Source: Acrocarpospora macrocephala | GTDB lineage: Bacteria; Actinomycetota; Actinomycetes; Streptosporangiales; Streptosporangiaceae | Direction: 5' to 3' | Assembly (NCBI RefSeq): GCF_009687865.1 | Contig: NZ_BLAE01000044.1 | Location: 1 to 64,000 of the forward strand | DNA length: 64,000 bases | Part shown: positions 61,362-64,000 of the stretch, one piece after another | Numbering within the stretch: the first letter of the stretch is position 1 | How the letters are laid out: each line of letters begins with the position of its first letter | The notes under the pieces: model-generated | Told to the model about the DNA's origin: nothing | Seen by the model: only the letters and a program-made list of their open reading frames with translations | The model's database searches: none | Translations under genes and position numbers: made by a program

Positions 61362-62707
61362 CCGCCTCGATCGACCTGCCGGGCGGAACCTACCGGCTCC
61401 GCGAGCCGGTCACCTGGCCGCATCCGCCGGGCCCCCCGGCCAACCGCGTCGTGTACGCCGCCGCCCACGTGGTCGCCGATCCGATGGGCGACAACACCCC
61501 CGGCTCCCCCGCCGCCGTCGACTGGGAGGCCACGCTCCACTTCCGGCGCCACCTGTGGTCGTACGGCCTGCGCGTGGCCGACGCCATGGACACCGCGCAA
61601 CGCAACAACGGCCTGGACTGGGCGGCCACCCGCGAGTTGATCCGCCTCAGCGCGGCGGCGGCCCGCGAGCTCGGCGACCCCGCCGACCTGATCGCCTGCG
61701 GCGCGGGCACCGACCACGTCCCCGGCGCGCGCACCCCGCAGGCCATCGAGGCGGCCTACCAGGAGCAGATCACAACCGTCCAGGAGAGCGGCGCGACCGT
61801 CATCCTGATGGCCAGCCGCCAGCTGGCCGCGATAACGCACGCCCCGGAGGACTACCAGGCGGTCTACGGCAAGCTGCTGGCCGAGGTCGAACGCCCGGCC
61901 ATCCTGCACTGGCTGGGCGAGGCGTTCGACCCCAACCTGGCGGGCTACTGGGGTTCCAGGAACATCGAAGCGGCCACCGCGTCCTTCCTCGAACTGATCC
62001 ACGCGAACGCCCCGAAAATCGACGGCGTGAAGGTCTCACTGCTGGACGAATCCCATGAGGTACGCCTCCGCGCGGCGCTACCCGAAGGCGTCCGGCTGTA
62101 CACAGGGGACGACTTCAACTACCCATCCCTCATCAAATCCGGCTCACACGCCCTGCTCGGCATCTTCGACGCCATCGCCCCGGCAGCCGCGGCCGCCTTC
62201 CAGGCCCTGGACGCGGCCGAAGGACCCCATCCCCGGCGGCTTCCCACGGGGACAGCACCTCAGCCCGATGTCCTGGATCGGCCGCACCCCGGCGTAGTTC
62301 TTGGACCCGGCGACGATCCGGCGAGTGACGAGCTCGGGATCGAACCCCAGCCCGGCCCACCGGAGAAAGCCGGAGGAACAAGCACCCTCACCGATCCCGA
62401 CATTTCCGAAATATCAGCATCGACGGCGGACCGGCTGGCGGATTACGACCGGATCCTGGCCCCCACGGTCGCCCTCTCCCGGAAGATCTTTGAAGCGCCG
62501 ACATTTCACTACAAGACCGGGATTGTCTTTCTGGCCTGGCTCAACGGGCATCAGGATGCCTTCACGATGGTGAACGGAGCTCAGTCGGCGCGGTCGCTGA
62601 GCCACCTGGCCGAGGTGTTCCGTCTCGCCGACCAGGCTGGGCTGCTGGCCGATCCCGAGCTCGCGGTGTCGCGAATGCGGGCGTTCCTGGCGGTGCACGG
62701 GCGATGA
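61358..62707 (+). CDS. DUF993 (dihydrodipicolinate-synthase-like) family protein with internal insertion
   Basis: 449 residues, GTG overlapping the upstream stop (GTGA). The TIM-barrel aldolase-like DUF993 family is seen in NRVVYAAAHVVADPMGDNTP, WEATLHFRRHLWSYGLRVAD, AMDTAQRNNGLDW, GADHV-like GAGTDHVPGA and IDGVKVSLLDESHEVRLRAA; the C-terminal part is DYDRILAPTVALSRKIFEAP, TFHYKTGIVFLAWLNGHQ. Between the helix ending AFQALDA (about 62215) and DYDRIL (about 62440) there are about 65 extra residues rich in P, D and G that do not look like the family. The enzyme may be a keto-deoxy sugar aldolase; this is inference. Confidence 0.8.
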   Translation: MTASIDLPGGTYRLREPVTWPHPPGPPANRVVYAAAHVVADPMGDNTPGSPAAVDWEATLHFRRHLWSYGLRVADAMDTAQRNNGLDWAATRELIRLSAAAARELGDPADLIACGAGTDHVPGARTPQAIEAAYQEQITTVQESGATVILMASRQLAAITHAPEDYQAVYGKLLAEVERPAILHWLGEAFDPNLAGYWGSRNIEAATASFLELIHANAPKIDGVKVSLLDESHEVRLRAALPEGVRLYTGDDFNYPSLIKSGSHALLGIFDAIAPAAAAAFQALDAAEGPHPRRLPTGTAPQPDVLDRPHPGVVLGPGDDPASDELGIEPQPGPPEKAGGTSTLTDPDISEISASTADRLADYDRILAPTVALSRKIFEAPTFHYKTGIVFLAWLNGHQDAFTMVNGAQSARSLSHLAEVFRLADQAGLLADPELAVSRMRAFLAVHGR

Positions 62708-63546
62708 GAAGGTTCTCGCTGAACCAGTGGACGACCAAACGCTGGACGGTCGCCGAAGCTGTGGACGGGTGCGTGCGGCACGGGGTCGAGGCGATCGGCC
62801 TGTGGCGGCAGGACGTCGCCGCGCAGGGCTTGGACGAAACGGTCAAGCTCGTGCGGGCCGCTGGGCTGCGGGTGTCCTCGCTCTGCCGTGGCGGGTTTCT
62901 GACCGGGCCGGACCCGCTGGCGAACAACCGGAAAGCCATCGACGAGGCCGCGGCGCTGGGGGCGTCCTGCCTGGTCATGGTGGTGGGCGGGCTGCCGGGC
63001 GTCGTGCCGGGCGAGCCGTTGGGCGCGTTCTCGCGGGATCTGGCGGGCGCGCGGGCGCGGGTGGCGGAAGGGCTTGAGGCGCTCGCGCCGTACGCGGCGG
63101 AGCGGGGGGTGCGGCTGGCGCTGGAACCCCTGCATCCGATGTATTGCGCCGACCGGGCCGTATTGTCCACGCTCGGCCAGGCGATCGACTTCGCGGAGCC
63201 GTACCCGCCCGAGGTGGTGGGCGTGGTCGTGGACAGCTTTCACCTCTGGTGGGATCCGGACGTGCTCCCCCAGATCGCCCGCGCGGGAAGCCGGATCGCG
63301 AGCTACCAGGTCTGTGACTTCCTGGTCCCGCTCCCAGCTGACGTGCTCCTGGGCCGGGGCATGATGGGCGACGGCGTGATCGACTTCGCGCCGCTCACCC
63401 GGGCCGTGGCCGAGGCCGGGTACGACGGCGACGTCGAGGTGGAGATCTTCAACGCGGACCTCTGGGCAGCCGACCCCGAGACCGTGCTGACCACCGCACG
63501 TCACCGCTACGCGCAGCTGATCGCGCCGGATCTCCAGGAGGTTTGA
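62704..63546 (+). CDS. Sugar phosphate isomerase/epimerase-like TIM barrel
   Basis: 280 residues, ATG overlapping the DUF993 stop (ATGA). Xylose-isomerase-like AP-endonuclease-2 fold: FSLNQWTTKRWTVAEAVDGC, LCRGGFLTG, the Glu ligand in VRLALEPLHPMYCADRAVL, the metal-site DSFHLWWDPDV, then YQVCDFLVPL and DVEVEIFNADLW. It is the third gene of the operon with the oxidoreductase and DUF993, probably converting a keto intermediate of the same sugar. Confidence 0.87.
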   Translation: MRRFSLNQWTTKRWTVAEAVDGCVRHGVEAIGLWRQDVAAQGLDETVKLVRAAGLRVSSLCRGGFLTGPDPLANNRKAIDEAAALGASCLVMVVGGLPGVVPGEPLGAFSRDLAGARARVAEGLEALAPYAAERGVRLALEPLHPMYCADRAVLSTLGQAIDFAEPYPPEVVGVVVDSFHLWWDPDVLPQIARAGSRIASYQVCDFLVPLPADVLLGRGMMGDGVIDFAPLTRAVAEAGYDGDVEVEIFNADLWAADPETVLTTARHRYAQLIAPDLQEV

Positions 63547-63770
63547 GCGCTCTCCCGGTTCGGGCCCGAAAGCCCGCCACCCCACGTGGGACCTGAGCGC
63601 TATATCCCCAAAGAAGCACAGAGACCATTCTGTTACGGAAAAATCCCGAAACGACCAGAATGACGGCTTGACGAAGATCTTCCGCCTGGCCAAGACTGCC
63701 TTGGACTTGCGTGCTTTTCCGCCAGGCTGACCCCCTACCTGGCGGGCCACGCCAGATGGAGGAAACCCAG

Positions 63771-64000
63771 ATGAGGAGCTCCCCCAACGGCAGCAAGGCC
63801 CGTCGCCTCGCAGCCGTGCTCTTTCTCCCCTTAGCGATGATTTTGAGTCCGCTTCCGGCCCTCGCCGATCCGTCCCCTCCGGTCAGCGAGGTCGTCCCCG
63901 ACCGCCAGCCCTCCACCGCGCAGGACGGCGTCGCCCTGATCCGGATCATCGTCCCGGACCAGGCGAGCGTGGACCGGCTGAACGACATGGGTGTCGACCT
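63771..64000 (+). CDS. Start of a secreted protein, probably an M14 zinc carboxypeptidase (3' end beyond window)
   Basis: The ATG at 63771 has GGAGGA 7 bases upstream and opens a frame that runs off the window (76 codons). There is a signal peptide (RRLAAVLFLPLAMILSPLPA, then LADPSPP). After it comes VALIRIIVPDQASVDRLNDM-GVDL, which resembles the N-terminal propeptide-like region of secreted actinobacterial M14 carboxypeptidases. No catalytic residues are visible yet, so the family call is tentative; the secreted nature is well supported. The 224 bases upstream hold no gene; TTGACG at about 63669 could be a -35. Confidence 0.6.
   Translation, partial: MRSSPNGSKARRLAAVLFLPLAMILSPLPALADPSPPVSEVVPDRQPSTAQDGVALIRIIVPDQASVDRLNDMGVD

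Noticed and set aside
60098-62707. An 869-codon plus-strand frame spanning the oxidoreductase gene
   Set aside because: Its first part is Arg/Pro/Gly-rich shadow sequence of the oxidoreductase frame. Only its end coincides with the true DUF993 frame, which starts at the GTG 61358 overlapping the upstream stop.
63550-63600. Terminator after the sugar isomerase gene
   Set aside because: Only a 5-bp CGGGC/GCCCG stem without a T tract is visible; too weak to call.

Overview
The window is high-GC DNA with GTG and TTG starts, many ATGA/GTGA stop-start overlaps, mycothiol-type enzymes, coproporphyrin-dependent heme genes and actinobacterial DUF1707, DUF3000, DUF4349 and DUF993 proteins. It reads as the chromosome of a filamentous actinomycete. 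A member of Streptosporangiaceae or a close relative is my best guess, from gene content alone. No rRNA, tRNA or CRISPR array was found.

Layout. (1) 1-10 kb: an edge-truncated DUF1707 protein, an ankyrin/HEAT protein carrying a 15-bp minisatellite, two decayed transposases, a secreted PQQ-type propeller protein, a SRPBCC/HTH pair, an ECF sigma factor followed by a mycothiol-isomerase-like protein, and an AidB-like acyl-CoA dehydrogenase. (2) 10-25.4 kb: a polymorphic toxin locus on the minus strand. A giant secreted RHS protein of about 3900 residues ends in a HINT autoprotease domain and a CAE/CxxC zinc deaminase tip, and is followed by a candidate immunity gene. Downstream lie frameshifted pieces of other RHS proteins, an orphan toxin tip with a candidate immunity gene, and several lower-GC orphan ORFs. 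(3) 25.4-30.6 kb: a secreted trypsin-fold protein that seems to lack the catalytic serine, an AAA ATPase with tandem operator-like sites, and a DUF2207/LemA membrane pair. (4) 30.8-35.2 kb: a guanidine-I (ykkC) riboswitch heading an operon of an agmatinase/guanidine-hydrolase-family enzyme and a three-part ABC importer, then an OsmC protein. (5) 35-45 kb: an ATP-dependent DNA ligase with a RibD-type reductase, GlgX debranching enzyme, a lipoprotein, a membrane-anchored NTPase with Sel1 repeats, a LigD-type polymerase and MsrB. (6) 45-58.5 kb: a NarL-type two-component system with a remarkable tandem duplication between kinase and regulator; hemQ, hemY, a DUF4349 lipoprotein and hemE, interrupted by a TnpB insertion; then DUF3000 and RNase D. 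(7) 58.5-64 kb: a GH13 alpha-glucosidase divergent from an oxidoreductase/DUF993/TIM-barrel sugar operon, with two LacI-family-like operators between them, and the start of a secreted protein, probably an M14 carboxypeptidase.

Two themes stand out. The RHS locus looks like an active toxin-tip exchange site with a graveyard of older cassettes. Short tandem duplications, mostly in frame, occur at five separate places (ankyrin gene, kinase-regulator junction, a small membrane protein, hemY, and the spacer before hemE), which suggests a slippage- or recombination-prone genome. The best-supported complete system is the guanidine riboswitch operon.
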